This document shows positions 25,902 through 36,146 of a stretch of DNA of 64,000 bases, piece by piece. Source of the DNA: Formosa haliotis. GTDB lineage: Bacteria; Bacteroidota; Bacteroidia; Flavobacteriales; Flavobacteriaceae. The notes beneath the pieces were generated by a model, which made no database searches, was not told the DNA's origin, and saw only the letters and a list, made by a program, of their open reading frames with translations. Position 1 is the stretch's first letter, and each line of letters begins with the position of its first letter. The position numbers and the translations under genes were made by a program. The stretch spans positions 4,003,501 through 4,067,500 of the forward strand of contig NZ_BDEL01000001.1 in NCBI RefSeq assembly GCF_001685485.1, read 5' to 3'.

Positions 25902-28331
25902 TTATTTGGTTTCTTCAACCTCCGCTTTATTTTTAACATAGGTTTCTAGCCATTGATCCTGCTCCCAAAGCATATGGAATATAGATTCTTTTGCCGAGTA
26001 GCCATGACTTTCGCGTGGTAACATGACTAAACGTACAGGAGCTCCTAGTCCTTTTAAAGCGTTAAAATAGCGCTCGCTTTGTAAAGGGTAGGTACCCGAA
26101 TTATTGTCGGCTTCCCCATGAATTAATAGCAAGGGCGTTTTCATTTTATCGGCATTCATAAAAGGTGACATGTTGTAATAAATTTCTGGAGCGTCCCAAT
26201 AATTACGCTCTTCACTCTGAAAGCCGAATGGAGTTAAGGTTCTGTTATAGGCTCCCGATCTTGCAATTCCTGCTGCAAACAAATTAGAATGCGATAATAA
26301 ATTAGCCGTCATAAAAGCACCATAACTATGTCCGCCAACAGCCACACGGTCTCTGTCTATATAACCCAAATCGTCTACAGCATCAATAGCAGCTTTTGCA
26401 TTGGCTACCAATTGTGTTCTAAAGGTATCGTTAGGTTGTTCGTCTCCTTCTCCAATTATTGGAAACGCAGCATCATCTAAAACCACATAGCCTCGAGTTA
26501 CCCAATAAATAGGGGAACCGTAATACGGATAGGTGAATTCGTTAGCATTCGACGTGTTTTGTCCGGCGCTATTTTTATCTTTAAATTCTCTTGGGTAGGC
26601 CCACATTATCATCGGGTATTTTTTTCCCGCTTCATAATCTGTAGGTAAGTAGAGTGTCCCTGTTAAATCTAATCCGTCGTCTCGCTTATAAGAAATAACT
26701 TCCTTTTTTACATTTTGGATACTTTTAAACGGATTCTCAAACTCAGTTAATGGTTTTAAGCCATTACGCTTATTAATGTTTCTTATATAATAATTAGGAT
26801 ATTCGTTTTTAGATTCTATACGCACCACGTACTCACCAGCTTTAGCATTTAAAGCCATAGATATGCTTTCTACTTGGTCTGTAAGCTTAGATTGATAAAG
26901 ACGTTTTGTTTTGTTGGTGCTTAAATTGAGTTCGTCTACAAAAGGAAATTTTCCGGCATCGCTATAGCCATCTCCAATTAAGTAGGCAGAATTTTTGTTT
27001 AGGTCTAATATCGATTCGTTAAACTCGTTTTTTGTAGAAACAAATCGCCCGGGATCGCTATATCGATCTTGATAGTTGCGGTCGAAAATTATTTTAACTT
27101 TTTCAGATGGTGCAGATGGGTTAAACACATAGGTTCTCGTGTTTCGTGTATTCCACCAATAATCGTAGGCGATGGCAAGCTTGTCGTTACCCCAAGTAAT
27201 ACCTCTAAAACGGTCTTTGGTTTTTAGTAGAGAAGTTACCTTTCCGTTAAATGGCGCATCTTGTTGAAAGATCTCGTCGCGAAAAGGAACATCAACAGCA
27301 GGATCTCCGCCATCTAAAGCTTCGGCCCAATACAGAGTTGCTGGTTTATCGCTACGCCAATCTAGGTCTCGCTTTCCTGTGCGTTCGGCCATAAAACCTT
27401 TAGGAAGATCTTCTATTAACGGCACTTGTAATACAGACTTTACAACGTCACCTTGATCGGTATATACAATAGATTCTGATGGAAATCTGTAATACGGAAC
27501 TAAATACGAAAATGGTTTTTCTATAGTGGTAAGCATGACGTATTGACCATCTGGAGAAAATGAAATTCCACGATACATATTTGCCGATTTCCAAAGTGTA
27601 GATTTTCCATCCAATTCGATTTTATATAATTCAGATTGTGCTAATTGTTCAAAATTATGTTCGTCGTTTTTATTTTTCAATAAATCTTGGTAAGTTCTAT
27701 TTTGGGCTTTTACTCCAGCCTCACTAACCGATATGGTAGGTCCGGTTGGTATGGCCTCGGTCGTGTTTATTAAAGCCTGGCGTTTTGCAGGTAAAACTTT
27801 TACCAATACAGCCTTGCTGTCTTTAAACCAAGTTACCGGATTTCCCATATTGGCATTTAAATTAGCCTGGCTTAATTTTGTTACCGATGCCTCTGCAATG
27901 TTTAAGATCCATAATTCTACACCTGTGCTTGTTGTGTTTGTAAAAGACATGTATGCTTCGTTTGGCGACCATGTAAAATTAGCATAACGCCCTTGTTTAG
28001 GTAAGCCTGTAATGGTTTTAGGAGTTCCGTCTTGTCTTGAGCTTAGTTTAATATCTGTATAAAATCTGGTACGACTTCCTATGTTGGTAACAGGGTTAAT
28101 TCGTAATCCACCCAAACGAAGTTCGGTTTCCGAGAGTTCTTCAATTGTTTTATAGCTACTTCTATAAAGTAAAACAATATGTTCTCCGCTATCATCTATT
28201 CGAATGCTAGGCGCTAAAGGAGCTTCGGCCAATTCTAAAATGTTTTTGTGCGGTTTTTGGTACGTTAAATGTTCTTGAGAAAACATAGTGTTTACTAGAA
28301 GAAGTAAAAGGAGCGTGCAAAGCTGTTTCAT
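25902..28331 (-). CDS. S9 family prolyl-oligopeptidase-type peptidase
   Basis: An 809-residue secreted serine peptidase: signal peptide (1-18, cleavage near MFS-Q), an N-terminal beta-propeller (about 40-540) and a C-terminal alpha/beta-hydrolase domain. The catalytic triad can be placed: Ser669 in 'GGHSYGAFM', Asp742 in 'GEADNNSG' and His776 in 'ESHGYS'. The overall pattern resembles the S9C/S9D branch that includes glutamyl endopeptidase-like enzymes. It probably trims peptides in the periplasm. Monocistronic, with its own terminator. Confidence 0.9.
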   Translation of the reverse strand: MKQLCTLLLLLLVNTMFSQEHLTYQKPHKNILELAEAPLAPSIRIDDSGEHIVLLYRSSYKTIEELSETELRLGGLRINPVTNIGSRTRFYTDIKLSSRQDGTPKTITGLPKQGRYANFTWSPNEAYMSFTNTTSTGVELWILNIAEASVTKLSQANLNANMGNPVTWFKDSKAVLVKVLPAKRQALINTTEAIPTGPTISVSEAGVKAQNRTYQDLLKNKNDEHNFEQLAQSELYKIELDGKSTLWKSANMYRGISFSPDGQYVMLTTIEKPFSYLVPYYRFPSESIVYTDQGDVVKSVLQVPLIEDLPKGFMAERTGKRDLDWRSDKPATLYWAEALDGGDPAVDVPFRDEIFQQDAPFNGKVTSLLKTKDRFRGITWGNDKLAIAYDYWWNTRNTRTYVFNPSAPSEKVKIIFDRNYQDRYSDPGRFVSTKNEFNESILDLNKNSAYLIGDGYSDAGKFPFVDELNLSTNKTKRLYQSKLTDQVESISMALNAKAGEYVVRIESKNEYPNYYIRNINKRNGLKPLTEFENPFKSIQNVKKEVISYKRDDGLDLTGTLYLPTDYEAGKKYPMIMWAYPREFKDKNSAGQNTSNANEFTYPYYGSPIYWVTRGYVVLDDAAFPIIGEGDEQPNDTFRTQLVANAKAAIDAVDDLGYIDRDRVAVGGHSYGAFMTANLLSHSNLFAAGIARSGAYNRTLTPFGFQSEERNYWDAPEIYYNMSPFMNADKMKTPLLLIHGEADNNSGTYPLQSERYFNALKGLGAPVRLVMLPRESHGYSAKESIFHMLWEQDQWLETYVKNKAEVEETK

Positions 28332-28472
28332 AGGCGATTTTGAAATTTTAATTTATTTTTTGAGCTTGAATATACTAAAAAATAAAATTGTGGTTAATAG
28401 GAAAGGCTTATAGCGTCGTTGAAAAGAAGCTTTTATAACATTTTATTTAGATTTAAAAAAATCAAAAATATG

Positions 28473-28480
28473 TAACTTTG
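28473..28480 (+). promoter_or_regulatory. -7 promoter element of fabH
   Basis: TAACTTTG (TAnnTTTG) lies 52 bp upstream of the fabH ATG. Confidence 0.6.
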
Positions 28481-28532
28481 CAGCCCTTTTATTAATAATT
28501 AGATTATCTTAAACCTGAAAATAGAGGTAAAT

Positions 28533-29543
28533 ATGTACAATTCTAAAATAATAGGTCTTGGGTATTATGTACCGGACCATGTGGTAAGCAACGACGATTT
28601 GTCTAAACTAATGGATACGAACGATGCTTGGATCCAGGAGCGAACAGGAATAAAGGAACGCAGATGGGTAAAACCAGGATCGGAAGATACAACTTCGGTG
28701 ATGGGTGTTAAAGCGGCTAAAATTGCTATAGAACGCGCTGGAATAGATAAGGATGAAATCGATTTTATAGTGTTTGCTACGTTAAGTCCAGATTATTACT
28801 TTCCAGGTCCAGGGGTACAAGTACAAGAAGCTTTAGGGATTAAAACTGTTGGAGCTTTAGATGTAAGAAACCAATGTTCTGGTTTTATTTATGGGTTGTC
28901 TGTAGCCGACCAGTTTATAAAAACAGGTATGTATAAGAATGTATTGGTAATTGGAAGTGAGTTACATTCTAAAGGTTTAGATAAGACCACACGCGGACGT
29001 AGTGTTTCTGTAATTTTTGGTGATGGAGCAGGGGCCGCTGTTTTAAGTAGAACCGAAGACAATTCTAAAGGCGTTTTATCTACACATTTACATTCTGAAG
29101 GCGAGCATGCTAAAGAACTTGCTTTAACAGCGCCAGGAATGGGAACGCGTTGGGTGGATGATATTTTAAGAGAAAACGATCCTAAAGATGAAAGTTATTT
29201 TCCGCACATGAACGGACAGTTTGTATTTAAAAATGCTGTAGTACGTTTTAGTGAAGTGATTATGGAAGGGTTAATGAAAAATAATTTAGATAAAAAGGAC
29301 ATAGATATTTTAATTCCGCATCAAGCGAATTTACGTATAGCACAATTTATTCAGAAGAAATTTGGATTGAACGACGACCAAGTATTTAATAATATTATGA
29401 AATACGGAAATACCACAGCGGCTTCAATCCCGATTGCTTTAACAGAAGCTTGGGAACAAGGAAAAATTAAAGAAGGAGATACTGTTGTTTTAGCAGCCTT
29501 TGGTAGTGGATTTACTTGGGGAAGTGCTATTATTAAATGGTAA
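28533..29543 (+). CDS. fabH: 3-oxoacyl-ACP synthase III family (KASIII)
   Basis: A 336-residue thiolase-fold condensing enzyme. The Cys-His-Asn triad is complete: Cys115 in 'NQCSGF', His263 in 'HQANLR' and Asn293 in 'YGNTTAAS'. The N-terminal 'DTNDAWIQERTGI' segment is the usual KASIII signature. It would start fatty-acid chains by condensing acyl-CoA with malonyl-ACP in the cytoplasm; a secondary-metabolite starter role is possible but nothing nearby supports it. Monocistronic, with promoter and terminator visible. Confidence 0.88.
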   Translation: MYNSKIIGLGYYVPDHVVSNDDLSKLMDTNDAWIQERTGIKERRWVKPGSEDTTSVMGVKAAKIAIERAGIDKDEIDFIVFATLSPDYYFPGPGVQVQEALGIKTVGALDVRNQCSGFIYGLSVADQFIKTGMYKNVLVIGSELHSKGLDKTTRGRSVSVIFGDGAGAAVLSRTEDNSKGVLSTHLHSEGEHAKELALTAPGMGTRWVDDILRENDPKDESYFPHMNGQFVFKNAVVRFSEVIMEGLMKNNLDKKDIDILIPHQANLRIAQFIQKKFGLNDDQVFNNIMKYGNTTAASIPIALTEAWEQGKIKEGDTVVLAAFGSGFTWGSAIIKW

Positions 29544-29566
29544 TGTTTCTAAAATAAACGATAAAG

Positions 29567-29598
29567 AAAAAGCCGAAACATATGTTTCGGCTTTTTGA
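29567..29598 (+). terminator. terminator of fabH
   Basis: A 12-bp stem, AAAAGCCGAAAC pairing with GTTTCGGCTTTT over a four-base loop, ends in a T-run 24 bp after the stop codon. Confidence 0.85.
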
Positions 29599-29880
29599 AT
29601 TTTGTGCTAAAAATCAATTCTAAAAACTAACATAGCTCACGAATACTGATTTTGGTAAGAAGACTAATTCAAAAGTAAAATGCTATTCGGTGAATGTCGT
29701 TATTTAAAGGTAACGAAAAAGCTTAACGTGTATTGTGTTGATTTTCAGTATTTATGAAATTTTAACACAATTAACACAATATTTAGAATCCCAAAAGTTA
29801 AAACCTTTGGGATTCTGTGTTAATTATCGCATTCTCTAATACTAACCATCAAAATATTTCGAATAGATTTTTAACACGTT
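29599..29880. other. gene-free interval with long inverted repeat
   Basis: No ORF. Holds an 11-bp perfect stem (29785-29795 with 29804-29814) nested between TTAACACA and TGTTAA. There is no T-run on either side, so it is not a standard terminator. It lies 67 bp past the end of the leftward TonB receptor gene. Confidence 0.5.
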
Positions 29881-32343
29881 TTATATAAATCCGCCACCAC
29901 TAGATTTTTCATTTCGATCTCGATTTTTTCGCGATAAAGCTTTATAAGAGTTGCCTCCAAAGCGATACGATAAACCAACATACCAAGTATTACTTTCCCA
30001 ATTAAATTGCCCGGTAGCAGGGAATGGAGTGTTTTGGTCGAATTCAAATTTCATCGAATTAAAAATGTCATTGTAATTAAAACTAAAGGTAGCAGCATCG
30101 TTTAAGAACGAGTATTGCAAACCGGTATTAACCATAATCATAGGTTTTGTTTGAAATTGTATGCTTTTTTGTGCGCCACGATACATTCCGAATAAAGAAA
30201 AATTAAGTCGTTTGGTAGCTTTAAATGTATTGTTCATTCTAAAATTCCATACCAAATTATCAACCTCTATTTCTGTTAATTCGATGTCGTCTGGGGTAGG
30301 AATTTCATTATCAGAAGTATTTAAAATTTCGGTTATTCCAGATTGTGTTTGGCCGTATAAATCGAAGCTTGCATTAAAATTCCACCAAGGTGTAGGTTTG
30401 TAGTTACTCGATAATTCAATCCCATAAGCCGAAGTGTTATCAAAATTATCATAGGTTAAAATCACTTTGTTTAAATCGTTTCTGTCAATATAAACGGCAC
30501 GATTAATTTCATCTTCAATAAATCGATAGAATACGCCTCCGGTAATTGTTCCTTTACCAAGTTTTCTTGTGTAATTAAGTTCAACCGAATTTGTAAATTG
30601 AGGTTGTAAAGCGGTATTTCCGTAAGAAGAAATTCGCGGTGTGCTCCATTCGCGAATAGGATTCACCTGACTTAAGCCTGGTCTGTCTACACGACGACTG
30701 GCACTAAATTGATAGGTGTTTTTTTCTGATGGGTTATAAGTGATAAATGCAGATGGGTATACTTGAAAATAATCATTAGAAAACGGAATGCTCTCTGTGG
30801 TGTTTTCGTTAGAATTTAAAGCATTAGCATCTTCTGCAACTTGCTCGAAGCGCGCTCCTGCTTGGTAACTCCATTTTTCGTAGGTTTTACTATAGGTAAT
30901 ATAAGCCGAATAAATATCTCTAGTATAATCGAAATCTGTACTTGGGGTTGGATTTAAATCCCCATTGCCGTCGAAAGAATAACCCGTAGATTCATAATCT
31001 ATTTGTGTGTTGTATAATCGGGCCTCTGCACCCAGTTCTAACTTGGCTTTTTCGCTTAACGGGTTTACATAATCTACGTTAATGGTTGTCTGTGTACGGT
31101 CTGTTTCAACATGGTCTTTGTAATTAGGAGAATTTTCAATATTTACAAATCCGAATGCCGCATCTTCGGTCTGCCCGAAATCGTTATAATCTATTTCAAT
31201 ATCTAATTTCTCGCCTTCTTTTTTAAACTCATGTTTGTAAGCTAAATTATATTGCGACGATAAATTGTCGGTTAGGCTATTAAAGGTTTGAAATTGCGTG
31301 TCTTGCGAAGGAAAAACAATATCGGTAGTTCCGTCGCCCTTGCCGTCGTATACATTCTGATTGGTGAAAAATGAAATCGTATTATTGTCATTCATATAAA
31401 AATCGATTCCAACTTTGTATAAATGTGATTTGTTATTGTTGTTGAAATTGAAGATTTGATGGGTTAAATCGTCTAAACGGTCTATAGTACCGTAATTTTT
31501 ATTCTTACCGGTATTGTTTCCGTAATTTCCATAAATATTGAATTTTCCGTTTCGGTAATTTAAATCTATAGAGCTATTAAATTTAGCGTTGTATTCGTGA
31601 GATAGGCCTAAATTAATATTCCCGTTAAAACCGATATTCGTGTTTTTATGTAGGATGATGTTTATAATTCCGCTCATACCTTCGGGATTGTATTTAGCCG
31701 ACGGATTAGTAATAAGTTCAATACTTTTTATGGAGGTAGATGGAATTTGTTTTAGTAATTGAGCCACCGGCACATTAGATAGTTTACCATCTACCATTAC
31801 ACGTACATTTGCGTTACCACGCATGCTTATGTTTCCCGTTTGTTGGTCTACACTTACAGACGGAAGATTATTCATAATGTCTGATGCTGTTGGGCCAACG
31901 GTAGTTAAATCTTTCCCGATGTTAATGACTTTGCGGTCTACTTTTTGTTGAATAGTTGTGACTTCTGCTACAACCGTAACCTCGTCTAATTGCGATACAT
32001 CTTCGGTAAGATTTATATCGCCTAAATTAATATTGCTTTTGTTTTTAGAGAAGCTAACCGTTTTGGTTTCTCTTTTAAAACCTACATATTGAATTACGAC
32101 TTGTAGTTTTTTTAACGGAAGATCTGTAACACTAAAAAGGCCATTATCGTCGGTTATGCTTCCCGTGAGGGTCGAGCCATCAAGGTTTTTAATAACTACT
32201 GTAACATAGGGTAAGGGTTGGTTTAAATTTGCGTCTAAAACACGACCGGTTAAAGTGGCAGTTTTTAAAAGGTTGGGGGCAGAGTTTTGTGCCTTAATTA
32301 TTAAAGAAAATAATAGTAAGACGATGGTTAATGTCTTTTTCAT
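29881..32343 (-). CDS. TonB-dependent receptor, OMP_b-brl_3 type
   Basis: An 820-residue outer-membrane receptor: signal peptide (1-18, cleavage near IKA-Q), a carboxypeptidase-regulatory-like beta domain (about 27-115, 'LTGRVLDANLNQPLPYVTVVIKN'), a plug (about 130-235, 'DIMNNLPSVSVDQQTGNISMRGNANVRVMVDGK') and a long beta-barrel ending in 'GLSYRFGG' plus a basic tail. This is the Bacteroidota-specific PF14905-type receptor, not a SusC. Ligand unknown; it has no SusD partner. Expressed alone and divergent from a CoA-binding protein gene. Confidence 0.85.
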   Translation of the reverse strand: MKKTLTIVLLLFSLIIKAQNSAPNLLKTATLTGRVLDANLNQPLPYVTVVIKNLDGSTLTGSITDDNGLFSVTDLPLKKLQVVIQYVGFKRETKTVSFSKNKSNINLGDINLTEDVSQLDEVTVVAEVTTIQQKVDRKVINIGKDLTTVGPTASDIMNNLPSVSVDQQTGNISMRGNANVRVMVDGKLSNVPVAQLLKQIPSTSIKSIELITNPSAKYNPEGMSGIINIILHKNTNIGFNGNINLGLSHEYNAKFNSSIDLNYRNGKFNIYGNYGNNTGKNKNYGTIDRLDDLTHQIFNFNNNNKSHLYKVGIDFYMNDNNTISFFTNQNVYDGKGDGTTDIVFPSQDTQFQTFNSLTDNLSSQYNLAYKHEFKKEGEKLDIEIDYNDFGQTEDAAFGFVNIENSPNYKDHVETDRTQTTINVDYVNPLSEKAKLELGAEARLYNTQIDYESTGYSFDGNGDLNPTPSTDFDYTRDIYSAYITYSKTYEKWSYQAGARFEQVAEDANALNSNENTTESIPFSNDYFQVYPSAFITYNPSEKNTYQFSASRRVDRPGLSQVNPIREWSTPRISSYGNTALQPQFTNSVELNYTRKLGKGTITGGVFYRFIEDEINRAVYIDRNDLNKVILTYDNFDNTSAYGIELSSNYKPTPWWNFNASFDLYGQTQSGITEILNTSDNEIPTPDDIELTEIEVDNLVWNFRMNNTFKATKRLNFSLFGMYRGAQKSIQFQTKPMIMVNTGLQYSFLNDAATFSFNYNDIFNSMKFEFDQNTPFPATGQFNWESNTWYVGLSYRFGGNSYKALSRKNRDRNEKSSGGGFI

Positions 32344-32443
32344 TTTGATTGATGATTTTGATTGATGATTTGATGATTGTTATTAGATAGACTGTTAACT
32401 TTGAGAATTGTTACAAAAATAGAATTAATAATACCTATTTAAC

Positions 32444-32809
32444 ATGATGAGTAAGAAAACATTAGTGATTGGAGCATCCTTAAATCCGATGCGGTATTCG
32501 CATATGGCGATACAGAAGTTGGTAAATTATAAACATGAAACTGTTGCATTTGGCTTAAGGGTTGGCGAGGTTTCGGGAGTGGCAATCGATACCGAATTAA
32601 TACCTTATAAAGGAATAGATACGGTAACATTATATTTAAATCCGAAACGCCAAGAGCAGTACTACGATTATATTATTGGTTTAAAACCAAAGCGCGTTAT
32701 ATTTAATCCGGGAACAGAAAATCCTGAATTTTATAAGAAATTGGAAGCCCATGGTATTGCTACCGAAGTGGCGTGTACTTTAGTTTTGTTGTCTACGAAT
32801 CAATACTAA
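32444..32809 (+). CDS. CoA-binding domain protein (YccU-like)
   Basis: A 121-residue single Rossmann-fold protein of the CoA-binding family: 'KKTLVIGASLNPMRYSHMAIQKLVNY', 'TVTLYLNPKRQEQYYDYI' and 'RVIFNPGTENPEF' are conserved. Start is ATG 32444 or the second ATG 3 bp later. Function unclear; perhaps a CoA or nucleotide-binding regulator. Its 3' end overlaps the 3' end of the convergent symporter gene by 30 bp. Confidence 0.82.
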   Translation: MMSKKTLVIGASLNPMRYSHMAIQKLVNYKHETVAFGLRVGEVSGVAIDTELIPYKGIDTVTLYLNPKRQEQYYDYIIGLKPKRVIFNPGTENPEFYKKLEAHGIATEVACTLVLLSTNQY

Positions 32810-34221
32810 ACCAAGAAAAGTTAATAGTCCGTTTAATATTAAAATAAAAAACCCAAATTCAAATCCGAACCATTTTAAGCTATTTACGCTAATAAAATAG
32901 GATAGAATAGGGGAAAGCACAGCGATTACCGGAACCAATTTGTCTTTAATTTGCCAATTTGTAAACAGTCCGAAACTATATAGTCCTAATAAAGGGCCGT
33001 AGGTATAACCAGCAAAAACAAACAGTTTAGCAATAACACTTTCGTCTTTAATAATATATTTAAAGGTAATAATAACAAGAATTAATAAGATTGAAATAAA
33101 AACGTGAATTCGTTTTCTAATGGCTACTTGTTTGGCTTGGTCGTACTTTTTTTCAATATCTAAAATATCAATACTAAAAGATGTTGTTAGCGAGGTTAAT
33201 GCACTATCTGCGCTACTATAAGCTGCGGCGATTAAACCGAGAAGAAAGAAAATAAAAACTCCGGTCCCTAGATGATGCTTGGCAAGAATAGGAAATAAAT
33301 CATCTTTATGCGCATCAATACCATTTTGTTGTGCATAAACCGTTAGTAAAAGGCCTAAGCTTAGAAAAACAAAATTAGTGATGGTTAAAACTATGGTGAA
33401 CCAAAACATATTTTTTGAGAATCTTTCAGCGTCTTACAGGTTAGGTTTTTTTGCATCATATCTTGGTCTAAGCCAGTCATTACAATCGCTATAAATGCTC
33501 CAGAGATAAACTGTTTCCAGAAATAATTAGCAGTTTTAATGTCGTCGAAAAAGAACATTTGAGATAAATCGCTATCTAGAACAAAGTTTAAGGCCGATTT
33601 TCCGCCTAAATCTAGATCCTGACTTACCGAATAAATAGCGACTCCAACAGCGGTAAGCATAAATAATGTTTGTAAAGTATCTGTCCAAACAATAGTTTTT
33701 ATTCCAGATTTAAAGGTGTATAACCAAATGAGTAAAACAGTAATGGTAACGGTTTGCCAGAATTGAATTCCTAAATCATCAAATAAAATAATTTGTAACA
33801 CATTGGCTACTAAGAATAACCTGAAACTAGCACCTACAATTCTTGATATTAAAAAGAAAGAAGCCCCCGTTTTGTAGGAATAATTTCCGAAGCGTTCTTC
33901 TAAATAGGTATATATAGATGTTAAATTTAGTTTATAATATAATGGGAGTAAAACCGTGCCTATCACTAAATAACCTACAATATACCCAAAAACAACTTGC
34001 ATATAGCTAAACTGTGAGGCTTCAACCCAGCCAGGAACCGAAATAAAAGTGACTCCAGAAAGCGAAGCCCCGATCATTCCAAAAGCGACCACATACCATG
34101 GCGATTGCTTGTTTCCTTTAAAAAAAGTATTGTTATCACCTTTTTTGCCAGTGATGTAAGAAATTAAAATAAGGACGCCAAAATAGGCAGTAATTAGTAA
34201 AATAATTTGGGTAGCGCTCAT
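32780..34221 (-). pseudogene. sodium:solute symporter, one-base frameshift
   Basis: A member of the sodium:solute symporter (SSS) family that would be about 480 residues if one base were restored. The N-terminal part (34221 to 33391) has helices up to '[13 protein letters not shown]', and the C-terminal part (33409 to 32780) continues directly with '[13 protein letters not shown]'. The break is in an A-run that has six A on the coding strand (33411-33416) where seven keep the frame. I start it at ATG 34221 because a TACGTTTG promoter element lies at 34254-34261. A natural null allele, a phase-variable switch or a sequence error would all look the same; see the findings. Confidence 0.82.
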
Positions 34222-34253
34222 AACTAAGTTTTCGCAGACCAAAATACAAATTA

Positions 34254-34261
34254 CAAACGTA
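34254..34261 (-). promoter_or_regulatory. -7 element of the symporter gene
   Basis: Minus-strand TACGTTTG, an exact TAnnTTTG, 33 bp upstream of ATG 34221. It forms a divergent promoter pair with the recR element. Confidence 0.5.
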
Positions 34262-34288
34262 TAAGAACAAATCTTAAAACTAAAATTG

Positions 34289-34296
34289 TAAATTTG
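34289..34296 (+). promoter_or_regulatory. -7 element of recR
   Basis: TAAATTTG (TAnnTTTG) ends 7 bp before the recR ATG, so the transcript would be nearly leaderless. Confidence 0.4.
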
Positions 34297-34303
34297 AAGC
34301 CTT

Positions 34304-34921
34304 ATGGAATTTTCTTCAAAATTATTAGAAAAAGCGGTAAACGAAATGTCGCAATTACCGGGGGTAGGGAAGCGTACCGCCTTACGATTGGTTTTACATT
34401 TATTACGTCAGCCAGAATCGCAAACCGTACAATTGGCACAAGCCTTGTTAAAAATGCGTACAGAGATTAAATTTTGTAAATCGTGTAATAATATTAGCGA
34501 TAATATTCTTTGTGAAATTTGTTCGAACCCAAGACGAAATGAAGAAATTATTTGCGTGGTTGAAGATATTCGCGATGTTATGGCTATTGAAAATACCAGT
34601 TCGTTTAAAGGGTTATATCATGTATTGGGAGGTAAAATATCGCCAATGGATGGTATTGGTCCTCACGATTTAAATATTATGCCATTAGTAAATAAGGTAA
34701 AAGAAGGGCGTGTAAAAGAACTTATTTTTGCCTTGAGCCCGACAATGGAAGGCGATACGACTAACTTCTATATTTATAAACAAATTCAAGGTCTCGATGT
34801 GGTTACCTCTACAATTGCTCGAGGTATATCGGTTGGAGACGAATTGGAATATGCCGATGAGATTACCTTGGGACGTAGTATTTTAAATCGGATTCCTTTT
34901 GAAGGATCTTTAAAATCTTAA
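34304..34921 (+). CDS. recR: recombination mediator RecR
   Basis: A 205-residue protein with the full RecR order: an N-terminal helix-hairpin-helix ('[17 protein letters not shown]'), a four-Cys zinc finger ('[19 protein letters not shown]', about residues 57-75), and a Toprim domain ('[14 protein letters not shown]', '[15 protein letters not shown]'). With RecO and RecF it loads RecA at single-strand gaps. The following glycosyltransferase begins 5 bp after its stop, so they are likely cotranscribed, although unrelated in function. Confidence 0.95.
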   Translation: MEFSSKLLEKAVNEMSQLPGVGKRTALRLVLHLLRQPESQTVQLAQALLKMRTEIKFCKSCNNISDNILCEICSNPRRNEEIICVVEDIRDVMAIENTSSFKGLYHVLGGKISPMDGIGPHDLNIMPLVNKVKEGRVKELIFALSPTMEGDTTNFYIYKQIQGLDVVTSTIARGISVGDELEYADEITLGRSILNRIPFEGSLKS

Positions 34922-34926
34922 GAGAC

Positions 34927-36024
34927 TTGAAGCTCTCTGTAATTATATTAAACTACAATGTGCGCTATTTTTTAGAGGTCTGTCTAAAAAGTGTAGTTGC
35001 AGCCATTCAAAATATCGATGCAGAAATTATTGTAGTCGATAATCAATCGTCAGACGATAGTTGTACTATGGTTAAAACGTTGTTTCCAGAAGTTAACCTT
35101 ATAGAAAACAAGGAGAATTTCGGATTTTCAAAGGGAAATAATATTGGCGTTTCTCAGGCAAAAGGAGCATATGTTTGTATTTTAAATCCAGACACTGTAG
35201 TGGCAGAAGACACTTTCGAAAAACTTTTAAAATTTGCAGACATACAACCTAAGCTAGGAGCAGTTGGCTGTAAATTAATCGATGGTACCGGTGGGTTTTT
35301 ACCAGAAAGTAAACGAAATATTCCCACCCCAAAAGTGGCTTTAAAAAAGATTTTAGGTCAAGACGAGTTGTATTATGCCAATGGCTTAAATGAACATAGT
35401 ACCGGAGAAGTTGAGGTTTTAGTAGGCGCCTTTATGCTTATAAAACGAGAGGTTTATCTTGCTGTAAATGGTTTCGATGAGGATTACTTTATGTATGGCG
35501 AAGATGTCGATTTGTCTTATAAAATATTGAAAGCAGGATTTAAAAATTACTATTTTGGAGATACTACTGTCATTCATTTTAAAGGGGAAAGTACCTTGCG
35601 AGATAAGGAATATGCCAAACGTTTTAATGGTTCTATGCAAATTTTTTATAGAAAACATTTCAAAAATAATGTGCTTGTAGAACAATTGGTTGGCTTGGGT
35701 ATTAAAGGGTTAACCGTTTTAAATCTTCAACCTAAAATAGAAAACAGAGTAGTGAAATCGGTAGTTCTAATTTCAAAAAAACAAAATATAAACTTGAATG
35801 TAGCTTTGGGTTGTAAGGTGCAGTTAAAACCTAAAATGGAAATTGTAGAAGATCATCAGCAATATATTTTAGATAATAACTGGTTGACGTTTAAGGAGAT
35901 TATACAAATACTAGAACAGTACAAAACGAATAAAACCTTAACCTTTAGAATTCTTTCCAAACAATCTAATTTTATTCTTGGGAGTGATAATACAGTATCT
36001 AAAGGAATTGTAGTTCATTTTTAG
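34927..36024 (+). CDS. family 2 glycosyltransferase
   Basis: A 365-residue GT2 enzyme with a GT-A fold: 'SVIILNYNVRYFLEVCLKSV' at the start, 'VDNQSSDDS', 'KENFGFSKGNNIGVSQAKG' and 'CILNPDT' (the DXD-like site), then 'FDEDYFMYGEDVDLSYKI', the rhamnosyltransferase-like acceptor segment. Probably transfers a sugar to a cell-surface polysaccharide in the cytoplasm. The start codon is TTG at 34927, the only one that gives the standard N-terminus. It follows recR by 5 bp. Confidence 0.85.
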   Translation: MKLSVIILNYNVRYFLEVCLKSVVAAIQNIDAEIIVVDNQSSDDSCTMVKTLFPEVNLIENKENFGFSKGNNIGVSQAKGAYVCILNPDTVVAEDTFEKLLKFADIQPKLGAVGCKLIDGTGGFLPESKRNIPTPKVALKKILGQDELYYANGLNEHSTGEVEVLVGAFMLIKREVYLAVNGFDEDYFMYGEDVDLSYKILKAGFKNYYFGDTTVIHFKGESTLRDKEYAKRFNGSMQIFYRKHFKNNVLVEQLVGLGIKGLTVLNLQPKIENRVVKSVVLISKKQNINLNVALGCKVQLKPKMEIVEDHQQYILDNNWLTFKEIIQILEQYKTNKTLTFRILSKQSNFILGSDNTVSKGIVVHF

Positions 36025-36032
36025 TACATTTG
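36025..36032 (+). promoter_or_regulatory. candidate -7 element of E2 gene
   Basis: TACATTTG (TAnnTTTG) begins right after the glycosyltransferase stop and would give a leader of about 110 nt for the acyltransferase gene. Confidence 0.4.
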
Positions 36033-36146
36033 TGTCAAATTTGAATGATTAAATTAAGAAATGTTTATTGACTATAATTTATGGAAATAGATTTTTATTC
36101 ATTAATTTCGCAATATAAATTTATAAAACAGCTTTAATTTAGTAAT

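Noticed and set aside
29881..32343. SusC-type glycan receptor
   Set aside because: No SusD partner gene, and the architecture is the OMP_b-brl_3 type with only 820 residues.
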